A stretch of 60,478 nucleotides of DNA, from the IMG/VR virus record IMGVR_UViG_3300010354_000096, positions 1 to 60,478 of that record; one strand, 5' to 3'. Of this stretch, positions 28,901 through 37,367 are shown piece by piece. The position numbers were made by a program, and so were the translations under genes. The stretch's first letter is position 1. Every line of letters starts with the position of its first letter. The DNA is from a virus. The notes under the pieces are model-generated. The model was not told the DNA's origin, ran no database searches, and was given only the letters and a program-made list of their open reading frames with translations.

Positions 28901-29377
28901 ATTCATTCAACATCTACTGGCAGTAATGTAACAACTTACGGTAAAATATTTCCAAATATTGGCGTTATAGTATTGGATGGTAGCAAGTTAAATACATACT
29001 TGAATTTTAATTCTGTTAGTGGAAGTAACGTTGTAGGTGATAACGCTTGGAAAATACACACTGCAATAAGTGGAGCAGCGGTATTAAATAAACCAATGAT
29101 TGGTAGAACGGTAAAACAAAAAACAACTAACCATTATTTTATAAGAATACCTGTTGAAGAAGCTAATTACAGTACAAATCCAACATATCTTACAGATGAT
29201 ACAACTAAAATCGGACATTTGAAATATGATTGCTTTATTGATAACCCAATTACATATATAACAACGGTTGGTTTATACGATGATACCAATGAATTACTTG
29301 CTATTGCTAAATTAAATAAGCCAATACAAAAATCATACGAAAATGATATTCTAATAAAAATAAGATTAAATTGGTAA
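25940..29377 (+). CDS. Large virion protein ending in the shared domain, paralogue 3 of 5
   Basis: 1145 residues. Residues 1-790 are unique: a helical N-terminus (IRAAYLAFLQKDYLLLYSAI), a Gly/Ser/Thr linker near 150-170, and several domains with paired cysteines (DYCIDKGWVPDPTDLCGCVE near 700-720). Residues about 794-1145 repeat the paralogue fold (PFYAVAYGHYEGSGSIG, AKAIYSQFRLLGME, GKIFPNIGVIVLDGSKLN and TTVGLYDDTNELLAIAKLNK). I read it as a fusion of an anchoring region to the common domain. Function beyond virion structure is unknown. Confidence 0.6.
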   Translation: MDQYYFPNEIEQIRAAYLAFLQKDYLLLYSAIDALNLASNDIRARYANQQTEPYQRPVTIWNNLISLFTIYADYLTASNGGTSISFYDWSDIEYADYGGIKPSSRVEKIYTTLEGSQGFASDKYGQLWSMYFGPGPLGASSIKDYMKIPVQQSGTGTSSGQGLSGGTPVTNTGATPCLPTDWHWQFRPKIVALPEPELINGFVPVGNKIALEYTLYKCCPKFSANEYPVKLQGATDQFVVRIPARLLANAEPCSDKDPNPGKITYKRYFDIRDIVEKLYTSLDIIHNDGTNPPFLLLQYMLGNTNIYPASVDLCKTATYTTGKNYKIPFGDFGNGTIKYLTWGSSVRSMQDYYPGYLSKDFTDVINVATQVIDNPNNIILERFLSDAGFGSVNLLNSTTLTDPSVSVIKTFNESVGGGTLLISAQPQGYAEKCADVTITPPKDPVGSVTVDSCLSPYNSANKFQWSLELEDTPVFQDIYDFRNDYDDNTKLFRDLELLYPTTLADNAAVVIRNRGRFIFEDNINIQKTSMNKVERKSISSNPCYTATAETFRLEIKRKRKRYIKVKCGAAETTGTNGSLGINVVYFAENAMSDPKFAPPTITTDIDDYLRANNFTSKDSLGGDSGQITRGKLATYLAVQKYGKNNVYKEDSGPKAGQLYIFEEGYYPLYSSDRTRDFVSEISDVNTIEFTKNNTGCIPDDYCIDKGWVPDPTDLCGCVEVNVQECYDVYPALEYLDANRIKRTIPERLILKVFPFNIDYPFLTKGQRVVSTRRASSAICNPSIAKLYHPLLYGGDILPGVSKNQVYGIFNGSSSLDCYYTSSTQTTASKQIYYDVLGCNTCDVTPFYAVAYGHYEGSGSIGYNYDYSDSSAKAIYSQFRLLGMEATQSRFMFLDSGSANTPKDIYVINYYRNGLSHKLDLGNFEINLAELNGTAYPNNYYTGSNVQVSSSNKVLSLIDNSGDGDDNRFCTEDPTDYYDIVSGSLTKGIHSTSTGSNVTTYGKIFPNIGVIVLDGSKLNTYLNFNSVSGSNVVGDNAWKIHTAISGAAVLNKPMIGRTVKQKTTNHYFIRIPVEEANYSTNPTYLTDDTTKIGHLKYDCFIDNPITYITTVGLYDDTNELLAIAKLNKPIQKSYENDILIKIRLNW

Positions 29378-29392
29378 TTTTAAGAGGGTTTT

Positions 29393-29785
29393 ATGGAAGA
29401 ACAATTTGTTATCGAGAATATCAATGACATTCTACATCAAATAAGACAATATGTTTTATTAAAAGTTACAGAGCTAGATATACTTGGAATAGACATTAAT
29501 AATCAAATATTTGAACCGAATGTTAATGAAATGGAACTGAGAAATTCTATTAATAGAGAAATTAATCGTGTTGCTGTAGATGCTACGTTAAAAATATTGG
29601 AAAAAGATTGGTTTTATGTTCCAGACGATTTTAATGCAGATGATATGTTGTTAATACTTGAAGACGCTTATCAAGATATTTTAGCAACTGACAGGGATTT
29701 TACCAACTATATAAAAGAAACTGGTGATGATTCCGTATTATCAAAGGATCAATTCGTTGGATTAAAATTTTTAGATTGGTTATAA
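29393..29785 (+). CDS. Small acidic hypothetical protein between structural paralogues
   Basis: 130 residues, helical and acidic, rich in Asp, Glu, Ile and Leu. The middle contains NSINREINRVAVDATLKILE and the C-terminus ends VGLKFLDWL. GAGGG lies eight bases before the ATG and the gene ends 3 bases before the next, so it is co-expressed with the virion genes. It could be an assembly factor or a minor component; no family recognised. Confidence 0.5.
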   Translation: MEEQFVIENINDILHQIRQYVLLKVTELDILGIDINNQIFEPNVNEMELRNSINREINRVAVDATLKILEKDWFYVPDDFNADDMLLILEDAYQDILATDRDFTNYIKETGDDSVLSKDQFVGLKFLDWL

Positions 29786-29788
29786 GAT

Positions 29789-31072
29789 ATGATAAAGTCA
29801 TTTGATGTAAATAGATATATTATTACTCTATTAAAAGAATATGTTGAATTTATAAGAGCAGAAGGGTTTCCTAAGTTTGAAGATATTGGTGTTGTAGATG
29901 AAACTACTCCAACATCACCAAGACCTATACTTAGGTTTATAAATAACGGACCAGAAAAACCAAACACTTCTCTGATTTTTAAACGTTTGGATTTGAATGC
30001 CGATGTATCTGAACCAATAAAAGAATGGAGAACAACTGGATTATTTAGTTGTAATAATAGTGAAAGAATAAATACTTTTGTAAGTGGAACTGTGAGTTCA
30101 GACCATGAAAAATATTTCATGTCTATTTACAATAAACCAACTACACACCCAAATAGTTACCATGAATTTGATTTAACATACGCTCATATAAGTGGTTCAG
30201 GTTCTTCATATGAAGTAACTGTACTTACAGAACCGAGTGAATTATTACCTGCAAAAACAATGTTTCGTAAATATATGTTAGATTGTTTTGATACAGTTGA
30301 AGGTAAGTTTCCATTTAAGAATAATAAAAACGGAAATTATTTTTACGCAATACATTTTAATAGAAATTCATTTAAAGATAGATTAGATATTGGTAATTTT
30401 CAATTAACTTTAGCACCGATTTCTGTTACAGCTTCAGCAGCACCTGGTATAATTCCTGGTGAAACATTTCCTGATCCTTCTTCTTCTGTTATTTATACAC
30501 TAATAGATGATTCAATTGATGGTAAGGAATATGTTACTTATACTGAAGAATTAAAAGATTATTATTATTTAGTTTCTGGTTCTTTAAATGATGGTATTTA
30601 TGGAGAAAGTGAAAATGATGCGTGGGGTGTTGTTTTCCCAAGAAAAGGATTAATAATTCTTGATGGTGTTGTTCTCGATCAATCATGTTCTTTTAATACA
30701 GTTACCGCTTCTATTGATGGTGACAATATAAAGAAACTATTTTATTCTATTAGCGGTTCAGTAACACAAAATGCAGTTAGAACTGAAACTGGTTCATGGT
30801 GGGGAAGAGGTTCGAGCGAGTATATGACAGAAACTTATTTTTGTAGAGCATTACCATCAGAAATGAATTTTTCAAATAATCCAACGTATGTTTCTGGTTC
30901 TAATAAAGAATTGAAATATTTAACTATGAGAGACGAACCACAAACTTATATAACTTCTATTGGTTTATATAACAAGCAAAAAGAACTATTGGCTATTGGT
31001 AAATTAGAAAAACCATTACTTAAAAAGTATAATACAGAGTGTAATTTTCACGTTAGAATAAGGTTAAATTAA
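29789..31072 (+). CDS. Virion structural protein, paralogue 4 of 5
   Basis: 427 residues. N-terminal helix (NRYIITLLKEYVEFIRAEGF), then the shared fold: YHEFDLTYAHISGSGSSYEV, FRKYMLDCFDTVEG, GVVFPRKGLIILDGVVLD, KKLFYSISGSV and the C-terminal ITSIGLYNKQKELLAIGKLE. It abuts paralogue 5 by one base. Confidence 0.62.
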   Translation: MIKSFDVNRYIITLLKEYVEFIRAEGFPKFEDIGVVDETTPTSPRPILRFINNGPEKPNTSLIFKRLDLNADVSEPIKEWRTTGLFSCNNSERINTFVSGTVSSDHEKYFMSIYNKPTTHPNSYHEFDLTYAHISGSGSSYEVTVLTEPSELLPAKTMFRKYMLDCFDTVEGKFPFKNNKNGNYFYAIHFNRNSFKDRLDIGNFQLTLAPISVTASAAPGIIPGETFPDPSSSVIYTLIDDSIDGKEYVTYTEELKDYYYLVSGSLNDGIYGESENDAWGVVFPRKGLIILDGVVLDQSCSFNTVTASIDGDNIKKLFYSISGSVTQNAVRTETGSWWGRGSSEYMTETYFCRALPSEMNFSNNPTYVSGSNKELKYLTMRDEPQTYITSIGLYNKQKELLAIGKLEKPLLKKYNTECNFHVRIRLN

Positions 31073-31073
31073 A

Positions 31074-32789
31074 GTGGCATTTCAATTTGGAAATAATATA
31101 AGTTTCGCTTGGAAACAATTAAAAGCAGGTGATTACACAGTAAGACATTTTCAAGCAAATAAAAAATGGAAATTTAGTACAATTTCTACTGATGGTGAAT
31201 ACTATGAAAATCAAGGTATAGCTATTTACCGTGCATTATATCCAGAAAACAATAAATACTTCGGTAATGTATTAAATTTATCATCAGATATGTACCGTAA
31301 TACATACACTTCCCAAAGTATTGACCCTAAGCAATTATGGTATTCACTCGACCACAATCATTATACAGTTTATTCTGATTACAGAATGTATGATTATTCA
31401 CTTGATGAAAAATACAAAGGTTATCTATGTGAAACTAGTTCTGTTTTTATGTTACCAATGAAAAATTTTGGTGAAGGTATAAAGAAAGGTTCTTTTTTTA
31501 TAAATAATTATAATACAAATCCTTCTTACAGTTATACAGTAGTAGATGATTCTTACGGTAATTTAATCGATAACACATTCGATACTACAAAATTTGTTAA
31601 TGAATCATACTGTTTGTTAAATGTGGGATTTAATGAAAAATATAGAGAATACAAATATAAAAATAATAAATCAATTTATGTATTAGATTCCTCTGCTCAT
31701 AACAATATTATAGGCATAACTAATACTAAAAAAATTACATATCATCCTGGTATTCCAACAACAGATACGGCAGAATCAACTGGTGTTTCTGCTGCACTTC
31801 ACGGAACATATTTGACAGTTGATAACTATGAAAAGTTTAATTTTAATCGTTCCAATAATTTTGCATTTAGTTTTTGGTTAAATGTACCAGCAAGTCAATC
31901 AATAGAAATATACGATCACAATTACTTATTTAACAAAAATAGAATAAAAATGTTACAAGTAGGTGATGATGTTATTGAAACTGGTTCATATTCTAATAGA
32001 TTTCCATTTGATATTTCATTAACAAATAGAACTGCTACAAATCCTTACTCAATTGTTTTCAAGCAAAATTCAGATATTGAAAATATGCAAGTAACATCAA
32101 GTATGTTAGCAACAGGAAGTTGGAATCATATAGTTTGTCAGAAAACAGGTAGCACATATCAAATATGGGTAAATGGTGCATTGAATTCTACAACTAATAA
32201 AATAATGACTAAGACTGTTAATAATGACCATAAATTTTATATAGCAGGTGACGGCACTAATGATAAAGTTTTATCTGGTTCATTAGACGAAATTAGAATT
32301 TATAATAAAGGTTTGACTTCAGATGAAGTTACTCATTTGTATAATAATAGTTCAGTAAACGGTTACGCATACCAAACAGCAAGAGTAGGTAATGTATTCT
32401 ATAATGAAGGTTTAGTTGTTATTTCCGATCCAAGACCCAAATATAAAAACGCACTTCTCGGAGCAAGTGGTTCTTATGATTATAGTGGTTTAACCAATGG
32501 ATTTAATGGTGAATATAAAAGTACAACTACTTTTTTTGAACATGAAATTATCTGTAAAATTCGTAAACATGAATATAATTTTACACAAAATCCCTCCATA
32601 TTTTCAGACATAAATTTTTCACCTTCATTAGTTGATACAAATGTAACACACAAAGATTTTAATCCGTATATAACTACCATTGGGTTGTATAATGAAGATA
32701 GAGACTTAATAGCAATTGCAAAATTGGCTAACCCGTTGATAAAGCGCGATGATGTTGATATGAATATTATTGTACGATTTGATATGTAA
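31074..32789 (+). CDS. Virion structural protein with LamG lectin domain, paralogue 5 of 5
   Basis: 571 residues from GTG 31074. The N- and C-terminal thirds match the paralogue fold, ending TTIGLYNEDRDLIAIAKLAN. Between them, at residues about 238-419, is a LamG/concanavalin-type domain: FNFNRSNNFAFSFWLNVPAS, then TGSWNHIVCQKTGSTYQIWV, then SGSLDEIRIYNKGLTSDEVT, the standard order of that fold. It probably binds carbohydrate on the cell surface. The stop codon shares its last base with the start of the endonuclease gene. Confidence 0.68.
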   Translation: MAFQFGNNISFAWKQLKAGDYTVRHFQANKKWKFSTISTDGEYYENQGIAIYRALYPENNKYFGNVLNLSSDMYRNTYTSQSIDPKQLWYSLDHNHYTVYSDYRMYDYSLDEKYKGYLCETSSVFMLPMKNFGEGIKKGSFFINNYNTNPSYSYTVVDDSYGNLIDNTFDTTKFVNESYCLLNVGFNEKYREYKYKNNKSIYVLDSSAHNNIIGITNTKKITYHPGIPTTDTAESTGVSAALHGTYLTVDNYEKFNFNRSNNFAFSFWLNVPASQSIEIYDHNYLFNKNRIKMLQVGDDVIETGSYSNRFPFDISLTNRTATNPYSIVFKQNSDIENMQVTSSMLATGSWNHIVCQKTGSTYQIWVNGALNSTTNKIMTKTVNNDHKFYIAGDGTNDKVLSGSLDEIRIYNKGLTSDEVTHLYNNSSVNGYAYQTARVGNVFYNEGLVVISDPRPKYKNALLGASGSYDYSGLTNGFNGEYKSTTTFFEHEIICKIRKHEYNFTQNPSIFSDINFSPSLVDTNVTHKDFNPYITTIGLYNEDRDLIAIAKLANPLIKRDDVDMNIIVRFDM

Positions 32790-33196
32790 TGAAAAGAAAT
32801 GCAGTAGCAATAAAACATGGTTTCAGAAGTGGATTGGAAGACAATATAAATGATTCACTTCAAGAATCGAAAAAACAATTCGGTTATGAAACTGATAAAA
32901 TATCCTATATACAACCAGCAACAAAACACAATTATACTCCTGATTTTGTTCTTACTAAGAAAACAGGTGAGAAACTTTATATTGAATCAAAAGGTCGCTG
33001 GGTAAAAACTGACAGATTAAAATTTGATTTAATATTTGAACAATATTCAGAGATAGATATACGGTTTGTATTTCAAAATCCCAATGCAAAGTTATATAAA
33101 GGAAGTAAAACCACATACGCTCAGTATTGTGATAAGAAGGGTTGGAGATGGGCAAAGAAAGATATTCCAAAAGAATGGTTGGATGAGTGTTTGTAA
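32789..33196 (+). CDS. T7 endonuclease I-like Holliday junction resolvase
   Basis: 135 residues, about the length of T7 gp3 (149). Catalytic residues align with T7 endonuclease I: Glu17 in FRSGLEDNI, Asp52 in HNYTPDFVLT, and Glu66 and Lys68 in LYIESKGRW. Such enzymes resolve branched DNA in recombination and before packaging; T4 itself uses the unrelated endonuclease VII, so a T7-type resolvase in a T4-like genome is a swap of modules. The A of ATG 32789 is the last base of the preceding stop. A host-type promoter for the next gene overlaps the end of this one. Confidence 0.85.
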   Translation: MKRNAVAIKHGFRSGLEDNINDSLQESKKQFGYETDKISYIQPATKHNYTPDFVLTKKTGEKLYIESKGRWVKTDRLKFDLIFEQYSEIDIRFVFQNPNAKLYKGSKTTYAQYCDKKGWRWAKKDIPKEWLDECL

Positions 33197-33221
33197 TTGT
33201 CACAAATTTTTATTATATTTG
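33190..33221 (+). promoter_or_regulatory. Bacteroidota-type promoter for primase/SbcCD
   Basis: TTTG (33190-33193) is separated by exactly 20 bases from TATATTTG (33214-33221), a perfect match to the Bacteroidota pattern TTTG-N19-21-TAnnTTTG. Transcription would begin near 33228-33230, giving a leader of about 25 bases to ATG 33253. Confidence 0.7.
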
Positions 33222-33224
33222 TGA
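33200..33224. promoter_or_regulatory. Perfect inverted repeat over the -7 box (operator candidate)
   Basis: TCACAAAT (33200-33207) and ATTTGTGA (33217-33224) are perfect 8-base inverted arms with a 9-base centre. The right arm covers the -7 element and the left arm sits in the spacer, a classic place for a repressor. Confidence 0.5.
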
Positions 33225-33252
33225 TATAAACTATTCTATAAAAAGTGTTGTT

Positions 33253-34209
33253 ATGATAAATTATGATTTACTCAATTTGTTAGAAAAAGTTCTTGGTAAG
33301 GGACGAAAAACTTCTGGCAATAACTACTCTTTTTTCTCTCCGTTCATTTCCCATTATAAACCAAAATTAGAAATAGATTTAAGTGCATCGAACGATGGAC
33401 AGAATGTATGGCATTGTTGGGTGAGTAACGCTAAGGGTAGAAATATATCTTTACTATTCAAGAAGTTAAAAGTTGATCGGTCTTACTATACAGACTTAGA
33501 TAAAATTCTAAAGACTAAAAAACTTTATGTTTCTAATAAACAAGAAGCAAAAGAAACTGTATTGAGTCTTCCAACCGAAACCATTAAACTATATGAATAT
33601 GGAAAGATAAAAGATATTCAAACAAAAATGCAATTAAAACAGGCAATAGAATACTTGAAGAAGCGTGGAATTAGTAGAACTGATATAATACGATATGATA
33701 TTGGTTATTGCCCAAACGGTTCTTACTCTGGTAGAATAATTGTCCCATCGTATAATGATAATTTCAATTTGAATTTTTTTGTTTCTCGTTCTATTTTTGA
33801 TGAAGATACATTAAAATACAAAAATCCAAAATGGAGTAAAGATGTTATTGGTTTTGATTCGTTCATTAATTGGGATGAACCTATAACTTTAGTTGAGGGT
33901 GTATTCGATGCAATTAGTGCAAGATACAATGCTATACCACTTTTCGGTAAACTAATGTCAGATACATTAAAAGAAAAAATATTATTGCGTAAACCACCAA
34001 AGGTAATTGTTGCTTTGGATAATGACGCTAAGAAAGATACATTGAATATTTCAAGTTATTTGGTTGCAAACGGAATAAATGTTTCTATTGTAAACTTAGA
34101 ACAAAAAGATGTAAACGAAGTTGGATTTAAAGAATTCACTTCTATTAAAAGAAACAGTAAAAATACAGATACATACGATATTATTAAACAAAGGATTTTA
34201 AATGCTTAA
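33253..34209 (+). CDS. DNA primase, TOPRIM family (T4 gp61/DnaG-like)
   Basis: 318 residues from ATG 33253. The frame is open for 22 codons further upstream, but that stretch contains the promoter and the inverted repeat, so I reject the longer start. Residues 20-70 sit where DnaG-type primases carry a zinc finger (YSFFSPFISHYKPKLEI; NVWHCWVSNAKG), but the cysteine ligands are mostly gone. Residues 130-180 resemble the DnaG linker (GISRTDIIRYDIGYCP; GRIIVPSYND). The TOPRIM core has Glu215 in LVEGVFDAISA and Asp256/Asp258 in VALDNDAKKD, the metal-binding set. It would make RNA primers with a replicative helicase encoded elsewhere. It overlaps the next gene by eight bases. Confidence 0.82.
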   Translation: MINYDLLNLLEKVLGKGRKTSGNNYSFFSPFISHYKPKLEIDLSASNDGQNVWHCWVSNAKGRNISLLFKKLKVDRSYYTDLDKILKTKKLYVSNKQEAKETVLSLPTETIKLYEYGKIKDIQTKMQLKQAIEYLKKRGISRTDIIRYDIGYCPNGSYSGRIIVPSYNDNFNLNFFVSRSIFDEDTLKYKNPKWSKDVIGFDSFINWDEPITLVEGVFDAISARYNAIPLFGKLMSDTLKEKILLRKPPKVIVALDNDAKKDTLNISSYLVANGINVSIVNLEQKDVNEVGFKEFTSIKRNSKNTDTYDIIKQRILNA

Positions 34210-37200
34210 CTTACATAGAGTTATACACATCGCTGATATACATATTAGAAATTATAAACGCCATGAAGAATATGAAATAGTATTCAATCGATTATACGAT
34301 TATTGCCGTGAAACTGTTAGTAAACATAAAAATACTTTGATTTATGTTGCGGGTGATATTGTTCATGCAAAAACAGATATGAGTCCAGAGTTAGTAGAAA
34401 TGACGAGAAATTTTTTATTAAATTTATCTAAAATAGCAACTACTTTTTTTATAGCAGGAAACCACGATTGTAACTTAAACAATAAAGATAGAATGGATTC
34501 TTTAACTCCAATTTTCAATACGTTTAATAACAATAATAACTTATTCTACTTCAAAGAAACTGGCGTTTACCCAATGGGTAATGTAGACTTTGTAGTAAAT
34601 TCAGTATTCGATGATACTAAAAATTTCATTAAAGCATCCGATTTGGAAGATAACGGTAGAAAGAAAATTGTTCTTTATCATGGTGCAATTAATGCAGCGG
34701 AAACTGATACTGGTATGAAGTTACATAATACCGATGTTACTCTTGATTTATTTGAAGGGTTTGATTATGGATTTTTTGGTGATATTCACAGATTTCAATA
34801 TTTAGATTCAAACAAAAGATTTGCTTATCCAGGTTCACTTATACAGCAAAACTTTGGGGAAGATTTAAAACACGGTGTAATTGAATGGGACTTAACTAAG
34901 GGAACATCGAAGTTTGTAGAAATAAAAAATGATTTTGCTTACCACACATTAGAGGTTGAAGATGGAAAAATCAAAAATTTACCGCAAGAATTTTCAAAAA
35001 ATAATTACGTACGTTTACGTTCAATTAATACATCTAATTCGGACATTCATAAAGTCATTACCGAGTTAAAATCATTAGCGAACATTCTTGATGTTAAAGT
35101 ACAAAGAGTTGGTTCTTCTTCTGATAATAACACAAGCTCTCAGAATAAGTTGGGTGATATTAGAGATATTGCATATCAGAACACTTTAATTTCTAATTAC
35201 ATCAAAACTAACAACTTACCAGCTGATTCTAAATTATTAGAACGCATTTATGAAATTAATAGAAATGTAAATAAGCAAGTTGATGATAGTGATGTTGTTA
35301 GAAATTTAGTTTGGACTCCAAACTATTTTAAGTTTGAAAATATGTTTTCATACGGTGAGGGGAACGTTGTAAACTTTGATTCTATGAATGGTGTTTATGG
35401 TTTATTTGCACCGAATGCAAGTGGAAAATCTTCTGTGTTAGACGCTCTTATGTATTGTATTTTTGATAAATGTTCAAGAACATACAGAGCTATTCAAGTA
35501 ATGAATAACAAAAAAGATAACTTCAACTGTAAACTTAGCTTTAATATTGGTGAGCGTAATTATTTCATTGAAAGGGTTGCAACTAAGGACAAAAAGGGTG
35601 CTGTTAAGGTGGTGGTAAACTTTTGGTACTTAGATGGTGAGAACAAAGTTTCACTCAATGGTGAGGACAGAGACGATACAAACCGTATAATTAGAAAGTA
35701 TTTGGGGACATACGATGACTTTATTTTAACCGCAATGTCTGTTCAGGGCAATAATACTAACTTTGTTGATAAAGCACAACGTGAACGTAAAGACTTACTT
35801 GCTCAGTTTTTAGATTTAGAATTGTTTGAAGAATTACACACGATAGCAAATGATGATTCAAAAGGTGTAAGTACACTTATTAAAGAGTTTAGTAAGCAAG
35901 ATTATTCAACAAAAATATTAAGTGCAGAATCAAAACGTGATGAAGCAAAGACAATTTTATTGAATTTGAATTCTGAAAAATCTGAAATTGAAGAAAAAAT
36001 AGAAGGGTTCAATAATATAATTAGAGAAAATGAAAATAAATTAATACAAGTAGATTCTAATTTATCTCCTAACTCTTTACAAACACTTTTAGAAAAAGAA
36101 ATTTCAATTGATAGAAAAATAGATGAAACAATTCGCGGTATGAAATCGCTTGAATACGAATTGAAAGGTGCAAATGAAAGTCTTGATAGATACACACTAA
36201 TTCTTTCTGAGTTCAACAAAGAAGATTTATTAGAGCGTAGAAAGATGGTTGACGAAATTAGATTGAAACTTTCTAAGAATGAATCTGATTTGAGAAATAT
36301 AAAACTTCAAATTCAACATTGCGAAGATAAAGTAGATAATTTAAAGAATCATCAGTACGATCCAAAGTGTAAATTCTGTGTTGGTAATGTGTTTGTTCAA
36401 GATGCAAAGAAAGCTGAATCAAATTTAGTTGGATTAAATAAAGATAAAGATGATTTAGTTGCTGAAATTGAATTACTTGAAAAAGAATTCAAGAAAAATT
36501 CTAATGTTTATACTGAGTTGGATAGATTACAGAAGTCAGAAAACGATCAACATTTTCATCAAAAAACGGTATTTAATTTAGAAAAAAATATTTATAGTAA
36601 TAAAGAAACATTGAAAGGATTTGAAGAAGATTTAGTAAATGTTCAAAATAGAATATTAAAATTTAAAGAAAATGAAGAATCTATTAAAACAAATTCTTTA
36701 TTGATGGAAACTATAGAAGAATCTAAGAACTCTAAATCAATGTTTACTAAAGAGTTGAAGCAAATTGAAACAAAGATTATAGATTATAGTGGTGATATTA
36801 AAGTACAAGAAAGAATAATAAACGATTGTAATGAATCGATTGAAAAATTAAAAGAACTTGAAACTGAATATCTAGCTTATGATTATTATTTGAAATGTGT
36901 AAATAGAAACGGTATTCCGTACGCACTCATTGGTGACGCTTTACCGAAGATACAAGCAGAAACAAATAATATTTTATCTCAAATCGTTGATTTTCAAGTG
37001 ATTTTTGAGACAGATGGTAAGAGTATTAATACTTATATAGTATATGATGATGATAACTTTTGGCCATTGGAATTGACGAGTGGAATGGAAAAATTTATTT
37101 CATCGATAGCAATTAGAGCAGCACTTATAAATGTCTGTTCTTTGCCAAGACCAAACTTTATAGCGATTGATGAAGGACTTGGTACATTGGATTCAGGAGT

Positions 37201-37348
37201 TTTAACAAGTTTCTCTATGTTTTTAGAGTACCTTAAAACTCAATTTGATTTCGTCATATTAATATCGCACATTGATGTGGTTAGAGATATGGTGGATAAC
37301 CAGATTGAAATCAAAAAAGAGAATGGATTTTCAAAAATAGAAGGATAA
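34202..37348 (+). CDS. Fused SbcD-SbcC (Mre11-Rad50; T4 gp47-gp46) recombination nuclease
   Basis: 1048 residues combining two proteins that are separate in T4 (339 and 560 residues). Residues 1-270 are the Mre11/SbcD phosphoesterase: Asp12 and His14 (IADIHI), Asp52 (AGDIVH), Asn87-His88-Asp89 (AGNHD), LYHGAIN and GFFGDIH. From about residue 375 the Rad50/SbcC ATPase begins, with Walker A FAPNASGKSSVLDAL (about 400-415), coiled coils from 565 to 900, a zinc hook with Cys723 and Cys726 (DPKCKFCVGN), the ABC signature ELTSGMEKFIS (near 960), and Walker B FIAIDEGLGTLDSG with LISHID at the end. All motifs are intact. It should process DNA ends for recombination-dependent replication. No stop or frameshift lies between the halves. 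Confidence 0.92.
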   Translation: MLNLHRVIHIADIHIRNYKRHEEYEIVFNRLYDYCRETVSKHKNTLIYVAGDIVHAKTDMSPELVEMTRNFLLNLSKIATTFFIAGNHDCNLNNKDRMDSLTPIFNTFNNNNNLFYFKETGVYPMGNVDFVVNSVFDDTKNFIKASDLEDNGRKKIVLYHGAINAAETDTGMKLHNTDVTLDLFEGFDYGFFGDIHRFQYLDSNKRFAYPGSLIQQNFGEDLKHGVIEWDLTKGTSKFVEIKNDFAYHTLEVEDGKIKNLPQEFSKNNYVRLRSINTSNSDIHKVITELKSLANILDVKVQRVGSSSDNNTSSQNKLGDIRDIAYQNTLISNYIKTNNLPADSKLLERIYEINRNVNKQVDDSDVVRNLVWTPNYFKFENMFSYGEGNVVNFDSMNGVYGLFAPNASGKSSVLDALMYCIFDKCSRTYRAIQVMNNKKDNFNCKLSFNIGERNYFIERVATKDKKGAVKVVVNFWYLDGENKVSLNGEDRDDTNRIIRKYLGTYDDFILTAMSVQGNNTNFVDKAQRERKDLLAQFLDLELFEELHTIANDDSKGVSTLIKEFSKQDYSTKILSAESKRDEAKTILLNLNSEKSEIEEKIEGFNNIIRENENKLIQVDSNLSPNSLQTLLEKEISIDRKIDETIRGMKSLEYELKGANESLDRYTLILSEFNKEDLLERRKMVDEIRLKLSKNESDLRNIKLQIQHCEDKVDNLKNHQYDPKCKFCVGNVFVQDAKKAESNLVGLNKDKDDLVAEIELLEKEFKKNSNVYTELDRLQKSENDQHFHQKTVFNLEKNIYSNKETLKGFEEDLVNVQNRILKFKENEESIKTNSLLMETIEESKNSKSMFTKELKQIETKIIDYSGDIKVQERIINDCNESIEKLKELETEYLAYDYYLKCVNRNGIPYALIGDALPKIQAETNNILSQIVDFQVIFETDGKSINTYIVYDDDNFWPLELTSGMEKFISSIAIRAALINVCSLPRPNFIAIDEGLGTLDSGVLTSFSMFLEYLKTQFDFVILISHIDVVRDMVDNQIEIKKENGFSKIEG

Positions 37349-37367
37349 AAAACGTGGTTGAAATGAA

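Noticed and set aside
33187-33252. 22-codon upstream extension of the primase frame
   Set aside because: It contains the -7 box of a perfect host-type promoter and an inverted repeat, and ATG 33253 gives a normal primase start.
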